DNA of 60,251 nucleotides from contig CACMNZ010000002.1 of assembly GCA_902615165.1 (NCBI GenBank), forward strand, positions 1 through 60,251, in the 5' to 3' direction. The position numbers and the translations under genes were made by a program. The notes below the pieces were generated by a model. The model made no database searches, was not told the origin of the DNA, and saw nothing but the letters and a program-made list of their open reading frames with translations. This DNA comes from an uncultured Prochlorococcus sp. (lineage in GTDB: Bacteria; Cyanobacteriota; Cyanobacteriia; PCC-6307; Cyanobiaceae). Each line of letters starts with the position of its first letter. Within the stretch, counting starts at the first letter, position 1. Shown here piece after piece: positions 1-8,263 of this stretch.

Positions 1-324
1 ATGAATCTTCATTGAGGTTTGTTCTTCTCCCAGCGTTGTTTTTTTTATGGCTTTGCAAAAATTATCCAAGTTATGTTGTAAAGGTTCTCCCCCTGTAATT
101 ACACAAAAAGATGCCCCTTTACCTCTAGCAATTTTTATGCGATCTATAATTTTTTCAATCGATATAAGGGGATATTCTTTTTCATCCCATGAATTCTTGG
201 TATCGCACCAAGAACATCCAACTTTACAACCAGCTAATCTCACAAAATAAGCACTTTTTCCAGCGTGATAGCCTTCACCTTGTAATGAATGAAATTGTTC
301 GACTAAGGGTAAAAAATTTGTCAT
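1..324 (-). CDS. queE: 7-carboxy-7-deazaguanine synthase QueE (radical SAM), C-terminus cut by window edge
   Basis: The ATG on the minus strand is at 324 and the frame stays open for 108 codons to the window edge, so only the N-terminal half is present. The protein begins MTNFLPLVEQFHSLQGEG, the usual QueE opening, and has a radical SAM cluster motif C33-x3-C37-x2-C40 (CKVGCSWC), followed by the GGEP motif near residue 81 that contacts S-adenosylmethionine. QueE makes 7-carboxy-7-deazaguanine from carboxytetrahydropterin in queuosine precursor synthesis. It lies 26 bases downstream of pyrG on the same strand and is probably the last gene of that run. The CX3CX2C spacing is that of the Bacillus-type QueE. 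Identification is firm; completeness cannot be judged. Confidence 0.9.
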   Translation of the reverse strand, partial: MTNFLPLVEQFHSLQGEGYHAGKSAYFVRLAGCKVGCSWCDTKNSWDEKEYPLISIEKIIDRIKIARGKGASFCVITGGEPLQHNLDNFCKAIKKTTLGEEQTSMKIH

Positions 325-350
325 TTTTTCATTCAAAAAAATAAAGAATA

Positions 351-1961
351 TTAATTTGATTGAGTTAACTTTTTTTGAGAGGCTTTTATTAAACCTTTAA
401 ATAAAGGATGAGGTTTGCCAGGTCTTGATAAAAACTCAGGATGATATTGACATGCCAAGAAGTAAGGATGATTTTCTAACTCAATTAACTCAACTAATCT
501 GCCATCTGGCGATGTACCACTAATTCTGTATCCGGAATTTAAAAAACTTTGTTTGTAGTAATTATTAAATTCGTATCTATGTCGATGCCTCTCATAAATA
601 ACATCTTCATCATACAAGTTTTTTCCAGTTGTATTATTTGTCAATCTACATGGATAAACTCCAAGTCTCATTGTCCCACCTAAATCAACGACATCTTCCT
701 GTTCTGGCAATAAATGTATCACTGGATTTGGAGTATTTGGATCTAGTTCTGAACTAGATGCATCTGGAAGATTAGCCACATTCCTTGCCCATTCTATAAC
801 TGCACATTGCATACCAAGGCACAGCCCTAAAAAGGGAATTTTATTTTCTCTTGCAAATTTTATAGCCGAAATTTTTCCATTGACTCCTCTATTGCCAAAT
901 CCTCCAGGCACCACAATTGCATCAACTTCACTTAAGTAAGTTTCTGCTGAATTTTTTTCTATCATTTCAGCGCTTACCCAATGTAAATCTAATAAAGCCT
1001 TATGTTCAATGCAGGCATGTCTTAAAGCTTCAACAACCGATAAATATGCATCTCCAAGTTCAATGTATTTACCTACGAGAGCAACTTTTATTGGAGCTCC
1101 AGGATTTCTTAGATTGTGAATTAGTTCTTCCCAATTTTTTAAATCACATTTTTTATCTTCAAGTTCTAGATATTTCAGGGTTTCTTTGCATAAACCTTCT
1201 TTTTTTAAAGAAAGAGGTACAGAATAAATACTATCTGCGTCTAATGCTTCAATTACAGAGTTGATATTGACACCACAAAATCCACTAAGCTTTTTTTTAA
1301 GACCTTCATTTATCGATTTATCACTTCGGCAAACAAGTAAATCTGGCTGAATTCCAATTGATCTTAATTCTTTTACTGAATGCTGAGTTGGCTTAGTTTT
1401 GATTTCGCCAGAGGTTTTGATGAAAGGAAGTAATGTTACGTGTATGTATGCAACATCATTTCTATTGACATCATTTTTGAATTCTCTTATTGCTTCTAAA
1501 AAAGGTAGAGATTCAATATCACCAACTGTTCCACCAATTTCAGTAATAATAATGTCTGCATTGCTGTTGGCGGCTACTCGATGGATTCTTTCTCTTATTT
1601 CTCCAGTTATGTGAGGAATTACTTGAACAGTTCCACCGTTATAGTTACCTCTTCTTTCTTTGTTAATGACTGCTTGATAAATAGATCCTGTAGTTACACT
1701 GTTTAATCTAGTCATTGCAGTATCAGTAAATCTTTCATAGTGACCTAAATCTAGATCTGTTTCAGCCCCATCTTCGGTTACAAACACTTCTCCATGTTGG
1801 AAGGGGCTCATTGTGCCTGGATCAACATTTAGATATGGATCTAGTTTTAATATTGAAACACTATATCCTCTAGACTTTAATAATCTTCCTAAGCTTGCAG
1901 CTACAATTCCTTTACCAATGCTAGAAACAACGCCTCCAGTGACAAAAACAAATTTTGACAT
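351..1961 (-). CDS. pyrG: CTP synthase
   Basis: This 536-residue protein is CTP synthase, which aminates UTP to CTP using glutamine and ATP. The N-terminal synthetase domain starts [18 protein letters not shown] with the ATP loop, and [11 protein letters not shown] lies near residues 141-151. The C-terminal class I glutamine amidotransferase domain carries the nucleophile C381 in GLCLGMQ and the His/Glu pair in CQYHPEF near the C-terminus. Length is normal for the family. The start is fixed because an in-frame TAA lies four codons upstream. It sits between aspS (75 bases upstream) and queE (26 bases downstream) on the same strand. A perfect but misplaced Shine-Dalgarno-like sequence lies in its leader (separate entry). 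Confidence 0.98.
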   Translation of the reverse strand: MSKFVFVTGGVVSSIGKGIVAASLGRLLKSRGYSVSILKLDPYLNVDPGTMSPFQHGEVFVTEDGAETDLDLGHYERFTDTAMTRLNSVTTGSIYQAVINKERRGNYNGGTVQVIPHITGEIRERIHRVAANSNADIIITEIGGTVGDIESLPFLEAIREFKNDVNRNDVAYIHVTLLPFIKTSGEIKTKPTQHSVKELRSIGIQPDLLVCRSDKSINEGLKKKLSGFCGVNINSVIEALDADSIYSVPLSLKKEGLCKETLKYLELEDKKCDLKNWEELIHNLRNPGAPIKVALVGKYIELGDAYLSVVEALRHACIEHKALLDLHWVSAEMIEKNSAETYLSEVDAIVVPGGFGNRGVNGKISAIKFARENKIPFLGLCLGMQCAVIEWARNVANLPDASSSELDPNTPNPVIHLLPEQEDVVDLGGTMRLGVYPCRLTNNTTGKNLYDEDVIYERHRHRYEFNNYYKQSFLNSGYRISGTSPDGRLVELIELENHPYFLACQYHPEFLSRPGKPHPLFKGLIKASQKKLTQSN

Positions 1962-1984
1962 TAAATATTTTTAATTAAGCACAG

Positions 1985-1991
1985 CCTCCTT
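1985..1991 (-). promoter_or_regulatory. AAGGAGG Shine-Dalgarno-like motif stranded in the pyrG leader
   Basis: On the minus strand the aspS-pyrG gap contains a perfect AAGGAGG. It ends 23 bases before the pyrG ATG, too far for an ordinary ribosome binding site, and an in-frame TAA between the two rules out a longer PyrG. Two bases after the motif there is a GTG with only two further codons before TAA. Whether it acts in translation, in pairing with the ribosome, or not at all is unknown. Confidence 0.35.
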
Positions 1992-2036
1992 ATATTTTAT
2001 TTAAACAAAAAATTTTTAGAACATCCATATATATTC

Positions 2037-3833
2037 TTATTCATCAATTGTTATTTCAATATCTAATTCTCTTAATTGTGATTCAGAGACATTTGAAGGT
2101 GCATTTGTGAGAAGACATTTTGCTTGTTGATTTTTTGGAAAAGCAATGGTTTCTCTGATTGAATCTGCACCAATGATCAGCATTGTAATGCGATCCAATC
2201 CAAATGCTATTCCACCATGAGGAGGAGCACCCATTTCTAAGGCTTCTATTAAAAATCCAAATTTTTCATCAATCTCTTTATCAGTAAGCCCAACCGTTTT
2301 TAGAACCTCTCTTTGTAAGTTCGCTTCATGTATACGTAAAGAGCCACCTCCTAATTCCAAACCATTAAGAACTAAGTCATAAGCATTTGCCGTAGAGCTC
2401 TCAATTTCTTTTTTCAAGTTTTCAGAATCTTTAGATTTTATATTTTTTGGAGAACAAAAAGGATGATGTAAAGCTTCATATCTATTTTCATCTTCATTTC
2501 TCTCAAACATCGGGAAGTCAGTTACCCATAAGAAATTCCATTTACTTTTATCAATAAGATTTAAGTCTTTTGCAATATATTGTCTAACCCTATCTAATGA
2601 CTGATTGACAATTTGCTTATCTCCAGCTCCTAAGAGGATTAAGTCTCCATCTTTTGCTTCTGTGATTTTTAAAATATCAGCTATTTGCTCTTCACTTAAG
2701 TTATTTTTAATTGCCCCAATAGTCTCAAGCTCATCTCCTTTGACCCTTATAAAGGCTAAACCACCAGCTCCTGCATCTTGAGCTACCTGGAAGATATCAC
2801 CTCCTGGTTTAATTCTTACGTTGCTAATACTTGAATTACCTCCTTTGACTGTTATGGATTTTATACAACCTCCAGACTTAATTGCCTTGGTAAAAATATT
2901 AAATCCAATATCACCTAATACTCCTCCTAAATCTTTGAATAACATTTCATATCTAGTATCTGGTCTATCAGTGCCATAATTATCCATTGCTGCATGCCAT
3001 GACATTCTTGGAAAAGCATTATTAAAATTAATGTTTAACACGTCTTTCCATATTTTTTTTATGAGACTTTCATTGAACGAAATTATTTCTTCTTCACTAA
3101 TAAAGCTCATCTCAATATCTAATTGAGTAAACTCTGGCTGTCTATCTGCCCTTAAGTCTTCATCACGAAAACATTTTGCGATTTGATAATACTTATCTAA
3201 ACCCCCAACCATTAAAAGTTGTTTAAATAGTTGTGGGGATTGAGGTAAAGCAAAAAATTCTCCATTTGAAAGACGTGCAGGAACAAGAAAATCGCGAGCG
3301 CCTTCAGGAGTTGACTTAGTAAGTAATGGGGTCTCTACTTCTGTAAATCCATAATTATCAAGAAATTCTCTAGCAACTTTAATAATCTTATGTCTTGTTT
3401 TTAAATTTTCTATTAATTTTCCCCTTCTTAAATCAAGGTATCTATATTTTAATCTGAGTTCCTCTTTTGTATTTTCATAATCATGTATAGACACTGGAAA
3501 AGGTAAGTTGTTTTTAATTTGGTTGAGAACTTGCAAATCTTTAACCTTAAGCTCTAACTCTCCAGTACTTAAATTTGTATTTATGGAATCTTTGGGCCTT
3601 TCATTAATAATTCCGCTAACCATTATTACTGTTTCATTTCTTAAAGTTTCTGCCTGTTTAAATAGATCTGCACCATCATCCGGGTTAATTGTTATTTGTA
3701 GAAATCCACTATGGTCTCTTAAATCAATAAAAATTACACCACCATGATCTCTTCTCCTATCTACCCATCCGCATAAATTAACTAATTTACCAATATCTGT
3801 ATTATTGAGTTCTTTGCAAATTTTGTTTCTCAT
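2037..3833 (-). CDS. aspS: Aspartyl-tRNA synthetase, bacterial type
   Basis: A 598-residue class II aminoacyl-tRNA synthetase that charges tRNA-Asp (possibly also tRNA-Asn). Order of parts: N-terminal OB-fold anticodon-binding domain ([21 protein letters not shown], about residues 20-40), catalytic core with motif 2 [18 protein letters not shown], the large bacterial GAD insertion in the middle, then [10 protein letters not shown] and the motif 3 arginine in GIAFGLDR near the end. The length fits bacterial AspRS (about 590). It starts with ATG, 59 bases after gcvT on the same strand. Sequence alone does not show whether the enzyme discriminates tRNA-Asp from tRNA-Asn. Confidence 0.97.
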   Translation of the reverse strand: MRNKICKELNNTDIGKLVNLCGWVDRRRDHGGVIFIDLRDHSGFLQITINPDDGADLFKQAETLRNETVIMVSGIINERPKDSINTNLSTGELELKVKDLQVLNQIKNNLPFPVSIHDYENTKEELRLKYRYLDLRRGKLIENLKTRHKIIKVAREFLDNYGFTEVETPLLTKSTPEGARDFLVPARLSNGEFFALPQSPQLFKQLLMVGGLDKYYQIAKCFRDEDLRADRQPEFTQLDIEMSFISEEEIISFNESLIKKIWKDVLNINFNNAFPRMSWHAAMDNYGTDRPDTRYEMLFKDLGGVLGDIGFNIFTKAIKSGGCIKSITVKGGNSSISNVRIKPGGDIFQVAQDAGAGGLAFIRVKGDELETIGAIKNNLSEEQIADILKITEAKDGDLILLGAGDKQIVNQSLDRVRQYIAKDLNLIDKSKWNFLWVTDFPMFERNEDENRYEALHHPFCSPKNIKSKDSENLKKEIESSTANAYDLVLNGLELGGGSLRIHEANLQREVLKTVGLTDKEIDEKFGFLIEALEMGAPPHGGIAFGLDRITMLIIGADSIRETIAFPKNQQAKCLLTNAPSNVSESQLRELDIEITIDE

Positions 3834-3892
3834 CTAAGTATGTATGATTTATTTATCAATAACTTATAATAATTCTTTAAGGGTAAATTTAG

Positions 3893-5005
3893 TTAATAAT
3901 TTTTTTTATAAAATGCTCTCTTTGTTATTACTCCTTTGAATTTTCTGCCTCTTATTAATATTTGAACTTCATTATTTATTAAGGCATGCGAAGTATTGAT
4001 GTATGCAAAAGCTATAGCTTGTTGTTTAGTTGGAGACCAACTGCCGCTTGTGATAGTACCAATATTTTCTTCACCTTTAAGAACTGCGCAACCTTTTCTC
4101 CCTATTGCTTTACCTTCTATAGAGAGTCCAACTAACTTTTTTTGAATACCTAATTTTGACTGCTCTTCAAGAAATCTTCTTCCAAAGAATTCGTGATTAT
4201 TTTCTAGATGTACTAGCCAGCCTAATCCTGCTTCATATGGAGAAGTTTCTTCATTGAGGTCTTGACCATAAAGATGCATGCCTGCTTCAAGTCTAAGAGT
4301 ATCTCTAGCTCCTAAACCACAAGGTGCAACATTTTTGGAAATTGAGAAATCCCATAAATTAATTGCTGCTTTTTTAGACAAAAGTATTTCTAGACCATTT
4401 TCCCCTGTATATCCCGTCTTAGCAACGAAGATTTTTTCTTTAGGCGAAATATGTTCAAAAATTTTATATTCGCATCCAAAGTTAGGGATATGTGAGATCG
4501 AAGATTCAATCCATGCTTCAAATAAATCGAATGAGTTTTTTCCCTGTAGTGCTAAAAGTACTTTGTCTTTTTTAAAGTTTATTATCGAAATTTCAGACAT
4601 ATTTAAATTATTTTTTATCCACTGAAAATCTTCTTCATATCTACTTGCATTAACGATTAACAATAATTCTGATGTGTCATTTTCTTGTATGCCAAGGTCG
4701 TAAATTATTAAATCATCTATTATTCCTCCTTTATCATTAAGCATTACTGTATAAAGTCCCTGACCTTCAGAAAAGGAGTATAAATTAGTAGGAAAAAGTT
4801 TTTGAATATAATCCTTTGGATTGATTCCCTTGATAGAAATCACACCCATGTGAGAAATATCAAATAATCCTGCTGAAGATCTAACTGATTCATGCTCTTT
4901 AATTAATCCTGAAAATGATATGGGCATTTCCCAACCTGCAAAATCCACTAATTTTGCATTGGATTCAATATATTTTGAATAAAGAGGACTTTTTAGCAAA
5001 TCCAT
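3893..5005 (-). CDS. gcvT: Aminomethyltransferase, glycine cleavage system T protein
   Basis: The 370-residue protein is the tetrahydrofolate-dependent T protein, which takes the aminomethyl group from lipoyl-GcvH and releases ammonia and methylene-tetrahydrofolate. Visible family signatures are [13 protein letters not shown] at residues 20-32, the DISHMG motif near residue 49, and [19 protein letters not shown] with the substrate-binding segment in the middle. Length is typical. It is encoded apart from gcvH and gcvP, which lie about 17 kb away on the other strand, and instead follows speB by 49 bases. The gap upstream is too short for a glycine riboswitch and none is seen. Confidence 0.97.
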   Translation of the reverse strand: MDLLKSPLYSKYIESNAKLVDFAGWEMPISFSGLIKEHESVRSSAGLFDISHMGVISIKGINPKDYIQKLFPTNLYSFSEGQGLYTVMLNDKGGIIDDLIIYDLGIQENDTSELLLIVNASRYEEDFQWIKNNLNMSEISIINFKKDKVLLALQGKNSFDLFEAWIESSISHIPNFGCEYKIFEHISPKEKIFVAKTGYTGENGLEILLSKKAAINLWDFSISKNVAPCGLGARDTLRLEAGMHLYGQDLNEETSPYEAGLGWLVHLENNHEFFGRRFLEEQSKLGIQKKLVGLSIEGKAIGRKGCAVLKGEENIGTITSGSWSPTKQQAIAFAYINTSHALINNEVQILIRGRKFKGVITKRAFYKKNY

Positions 5006-5054
5006 GAAATATTTAGTTTTATTTAGTATTTTTACACTGTAGTTTAGAAATTTT

Positions 5055-5936
5055 TTATTGCATATTTTCTAATGACAAAATTAAGCTTCTAAGTACTTTG
5101 GCTGCAACAATGCTACTTACTCCGCTTTTATCAATTTCTGGAGATAATTCCACAATATCTGAAGCCACAATTCTAAGGTCTTTTAAAGTTTTCAGTATTT
5201 CTTCAAAATCATTCCAAAAAAAACCTCCCGGTTCTGGAGTGCCCGTCCCTGCTAGTAAACTGGGATCAAACCAATCTAAATCTATTGTTAAATAGATTGG
5301 AGACTTAGCGTATGGTAGAAGAGCTTGTTGTAACTCATGTGTATTTCCGCCTGGACAAAAGTTAACTAATTGGTTGTTGTTATGCATAATTTCAAATTCT
5401 TCTTTAGTCCCACTTCTAATTCCTACTTGCAAAATTTTTCTTTCAGGTAGCACTTCTAAGCATCTTTTCATAGTACAAGCATGACTATGTTCATTCCCTA
5501 TATATGATTCTCTTAGATCTGCATGAGCATCAAGTTGAACCAATATCAAATCTGGATATTTTTTTACTAATGCTTCAATAGCACCTCTTGTAATAGAGTG
5601 TTCGCCTCCAAGCATAATAGGACTAAGGCGTTTACTGATTAAATAATTTGTTGCTGATTTAACCGATTCAATAACGGACTTTGAGTCATTTTTATCAATT
5701 AGTATTGATCCAAAATCAACATACATAATATCCTCTAAGTCTTTTTTTATTTTTGGACAATATGTTTCTAAACAAGAACTGACTTGTCTTATTGCTTCTG
5801 GACCAAATCTTGCTCCTGGTTTAAACGAACATGTCCCGTCATAATTAACTCCAAATATACCAATTGAGCAGTTCTCAGGACTTCTTTTTGCTCCCATATA
5901 AATTGCATTTTCGTTATCAAAAAAATTTTTTGTCAT
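5055..5936 (-). CDS. speB: Ureohydrolase of the arginase/agmatinase family (agmatinase-like SpeB)
   Basis: A 293-residue binuclear metal hydrolase. Metal-ligand motifs are all visible: GGEHS at about 110-114, DAHADLR at 136-142, and the D-x-D-x-x-D set in TIDLDWFDP at about 217-225. The family includes agmatinase (agmatine to putrescine and urea), guanidinobutyrase and the nickel-dependent guanidine hydrolase characterised in cyanobacteria, so the substrate is not certain. The gene begins one base after the speE stop codon, so the two are almost surely cotranscribed; that favours a polyamine role. Confidence 0.88.
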   Translation of the reverse strand: MTKNFFDNENAIYMGAKRSPENCSIGIFGVNYDGTCSFKPGARFGPEAIRQVSSCLETYCPKIKKDLEDIMYVDFGSILIDKNDSKSVIESVKSATNYLISKRLSPIMLGGEHSITRGAIEALVKKYPDLILVQLDAHADLRESYIGNEHSHACTMKRCLEVLPERKILQVGIRSGTKEEFEIMHNNNQLVNFCPGGNTHELQQALLPYAKSPIYLTIDLDWFDPSLLAGTGTPEPGGFFWNDFEEILKTLKDLRIVASDIVELSPEIDKSGVSSIVAAKVLRSLILSLENMQ

Positions 5937-5937
5937 C

Positions 5938-6789
5938 TTATGAATCTAGTTCTTTTACAATTTTATTTGGCATCATTTTGAATGCTGCATTTTGAAAATT
6001 TAAATTCCAAATTTCACATCCTTTTTCTATTTTTAGGACTTCATCATAATTTTGCTTTGATAAATTTAGATTTTCTGAAGAAGCAAATGTCCAACTCCAA
6101 ATCCCGCTTGGATATATAGGCACAAAGGAATACATAGTTTCAGAAATTTTAAATATATTTTTTAGGGTTTTCAAAATATTTATGTGAATATTTTTGAAGG
6201 ATTCAGGAGATTCGCTTTGCGTTGCCAATATCCCACTTGGTGTAAGTATTCTTTTACATTCTTTATAAAAAGAATCTGAAAATAATAAATCTGAAAATTC
6301 TGAGGGATCTGAACAATCTATAAATATAGCGTCGTAAAAATTATCTCTTGTTTTTTTTACCCATTTAACACCATCATCAATATGTATTTTTAGTCTTTTG
6401 TCATTCCATGCTTCGCCTCCAATTTCTTTTAGAAATTTTTTAGATATTTTGATTACCTCTTCATCAATTTCTACTAGATTAATTTTTGATATTTGAGAAT
6501 ATTTAACGCATTCTCTTAAAGTACCACCGTCACCACCGCCAATAATTAGTACATTAGATTTTGCATCAATGCTACTCAATGCAGGATGTACAAGACACTC
6601 ATGATAATATTTCTCGTCTTTTAATGATGTCATCCAGCAACCATCTAACATTAAAGCTTTACCATAATATTCATTTTCAATAACAACAATTTCTTGATAT
6701 TTTGAGGTTTTTTTAATTAGAATTTTCCCATTTAGGCCGAATCTTGAGCCTTTATGGTATTCATCAATCCATGTTGTAATATTTGTCAT
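5938..6789 (-). CDS. speE: Spermidine synthase
   Basis: A 283-residue aminopropyltransferase that transfers the aminopropyl group of decarboxylated S-adenosylmethionine to putrescine. The N-terminal part has the YQEIVVIENEYYGKALMLDG pattern, followed by the nucleotide-binding GGGDGGT at 84-90, the acidic VEIDEEV ligand for the aminopropyl donor near 106-112, and the catalytic-type D158 in IDCSDP. Length is normal. Its ATG overlaps the mazG stop by four bases (ATGA), and speB follows after one base, so mazG-speE-speB form a tight unit. Confidence 0.95.
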   Translation of the reverse strand: MTNITTWIDEYHKGSRFGLNGKILIKKTSKYQEIVVIENEYYGKALMLDGCWMTSLKDEKYYHECLVHPALSSIDAKSNVLIIGGGDGGTLRECVKYSQISKINLVEIDEEVIKISKKFLKEIGGEAWNDKRLKIHIDDGVKWVKKTRDNFYDAIFIDCSDPSEFSDLLFSDSFYKECKRILTPSGILATQSESPESFKNIHINILKTLKNIFKISETMYSFVPIYPSGIWSWTFASSENLNLSKQNYDEVLKIEKGCEIWNLNFQNAAFKMMPNKIVKELDS

Positions 6790-7673
6790 TTGTTTTTAGG
6801 AATTTTTCCCGCCAGTTTTTGCTTTGCTATTTGCCAAAGCCGTTGAAAGTCTTTGGGAGTTAGTTTTTTAATATTATCTCCTGCATGCTCTTCGACGATT
6901 GAAAATCTGTCTAAAAATTTTATATTAGTTTTTTGAAGAGCTGATTCAGGATTGATCTTTAAAAAGTTTGAAAGATTAAGCATAGTAAAGTAAATATCAC
7001 CAAATTCATTTCTTATCTCTGAATCATTTTTACTTTTAATTGCTTCCTTTAATTCACTAATCTCCTCTTCTAACTTTTTAAAAATCTCATCAGTACTTTC
7101 CCACTTGAAACCATATTCTTTAACAACATTTGTGATTTTATCTGTTCCAACCGTTGGCGGTAAATTTTTAATTTTCAAATTTAAATTTCTACTAATTGAA
7201 GATTTGATATGAGTTGCTTTTTTTTCTAAATTTTTTATATTTTCCCAAATCTGTTGTGATTTTTTTAATGATACTTTTTCTTTTTTGTTAAAAATATATG
7301 GATGTCTATTAATAATTTTCTTGTTTAGATTTTTTATAACATCATTTAGTGCAAATTCTTTTTCTTCGTAACCGATTTCAGCATGAAGCATTAATTGTAA
7401 TAAAAGATCTCCTAACTCTTCACATATGTTATCTGCATTTTTTTCATATATCGCATCTATAAATTCATTACTTTCTTCATATAAAAATGGGATTAACGAT
7501 ACATGAGACTGTATTTTCTGCCATGGACAGCCCCAAGTTTTATCTTTTAATGCTTTGATATTAGATATTAAGATTTTAAAACTATTTATAGTTTCTAAAT
7601 CGGAATTGTTTTCCAATTTATATCTATTGTTTGAGGACATAGAATATATTTTGTTAATTAAATTTTGCCTCAA
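6786..7673 (-). CDS. mazG: MazG-type nucleoside triphosphate pyrophosphohydrolase
   Basis: A 295-residue protein with two MazG domains. The first holds WGCPWQKIQSH near residues 47-57 and the acidic metal site EESNEFIDA followed by EELGDLLLQ; the second repeats this as EEEISELKEAI and RNEFGDIYFTMLN near residues 200-235. MazG hydrolyses nucleoside triphosphates to monophosphates and pyrophosphate, cleaning the pool or lowering alarmone levels. The first methionine gives 11 extra residues; a second one at 7640 (MSSNNRYK) is equally possible. It overlaps speE by four bases. Base composition is strikingly AT-rich even for this window and the linker is lysine- and asparagine-rich. Confidence 0.93.
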   Translation of the reverse strand: MRQNLINKIYSMSSNNRYKLENNSDLETINSFKILISNIKALKDKTWGCPWQKIQSHVSLIPFLYEESNEFIDAIYEKNADNICEELGDLLLQLMLHAEIGYEEKEFALNDVIKNLNKKIINRHPYIFNKKEKVSLKKSQQIWENIKNLEKKATHIKSSISRNLNLKIKNLPPTVGTDKITNVVKEYGFKWESTDEIFKKLEEEISELKEAIKSKNDSEIRNEFGDIYFTMLNLSNFLKINPESALQKTNIKFLDRFSIVEEHAGDNIKKLTPKDFQRLWQIAKQKLAGKIPKNK

Positions 7674-7738
7674 TCATGAAATATTTAAATACTTAGTATA
7701 AATTTTTCAACTTCATCTATTAGAATGATTTATCATAA

Positions 7739-7810
<72 letters not shown>

Positions 7811-7825
7811 TTCATTATTTTTCTA

Positions 7826-8167
7826 ATGACTGAGATCGTCAATCTTTCAATCAGTCAAAGTGCTGCTTCAGAACTATCTAGGCAAGCTTCTTTTGGAGGT
7901 TCTCCAGGAGAAATGTCGATTGATTTGGTAGAGGATAAAAATTGTTCCGAAGGATGGATGCATATTAAATTAAGGCCAGGTACATGTAATGGATCCCCTA
8001 TTTCAAGAACTGAAGGAGTAACTTTATATGCGGATGTAAAAAAGTTTAATTTACTGAAAGACTTAAAATTAGATTATTACGGTGATTTGAGCGGTGGTGG
8101 ATTTCTTATTTCAACACCAAAAACTGCAAAACGTTGTTCCTGCGGTTCTGGCTTCAAACTTTTGTAG
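7826..8167 (+). CDS. A-type iron-sulfur carrier protein (HesB/IscA/SufA family)
   Basis: The frame is open from inside the tRNA, but the first start clear of it is the ATG at 7826, giving 113 residues. The product has the HesB/IscA fold pattern: an early helix (SISQSAASELSRQ), a middle cysteine in PGTCNGSP, LDYYGDLSGGGFLISTP, and the C-terminal CSCGSGF pair of cysteines, which with the middle one would bind an iron-sulfur cluster or iron. Such proteins deliver Fe-S clusters to target proteins. Which paralogue it is (SufA-like or IscA-like) cannot be settled here. It begins 15 bases after tRNA-Val, leaving no room for its own promoter. Confidence 0.88.
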   Translation: MTEIVNLSISQSAASELSRQASFGGSPGEMSIDLVEDKNCSEGWMHIKLRPGTCNGSPISRTEGVTLYADVKKFNLLKDLKLDYYGDLSGGGFLISTPKTAKRCSCGSGFKLL

Positions 8168-8263
8168 AATGGATATGTCTTTTTTGCAAACTAATATTAT
8201 TTTCATTAATTGGCTGCTCTCAAGATAAAATATACAAAAAGTTTATTGAAATAAAATTTGGAC

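Noticed and set aside
8169..8231. 19-codon ORF starting ATGGATATG after the Fe-S carrier gene
   Set aside because: No sequence features; lies in the probable promoter region of valS.
8258..8263. TTG start of valS two codons upstream of the ATG
   Set aside because: ATG at 8264 is preferred; the same reasoning applies to TTG at 11017 and at 45077.
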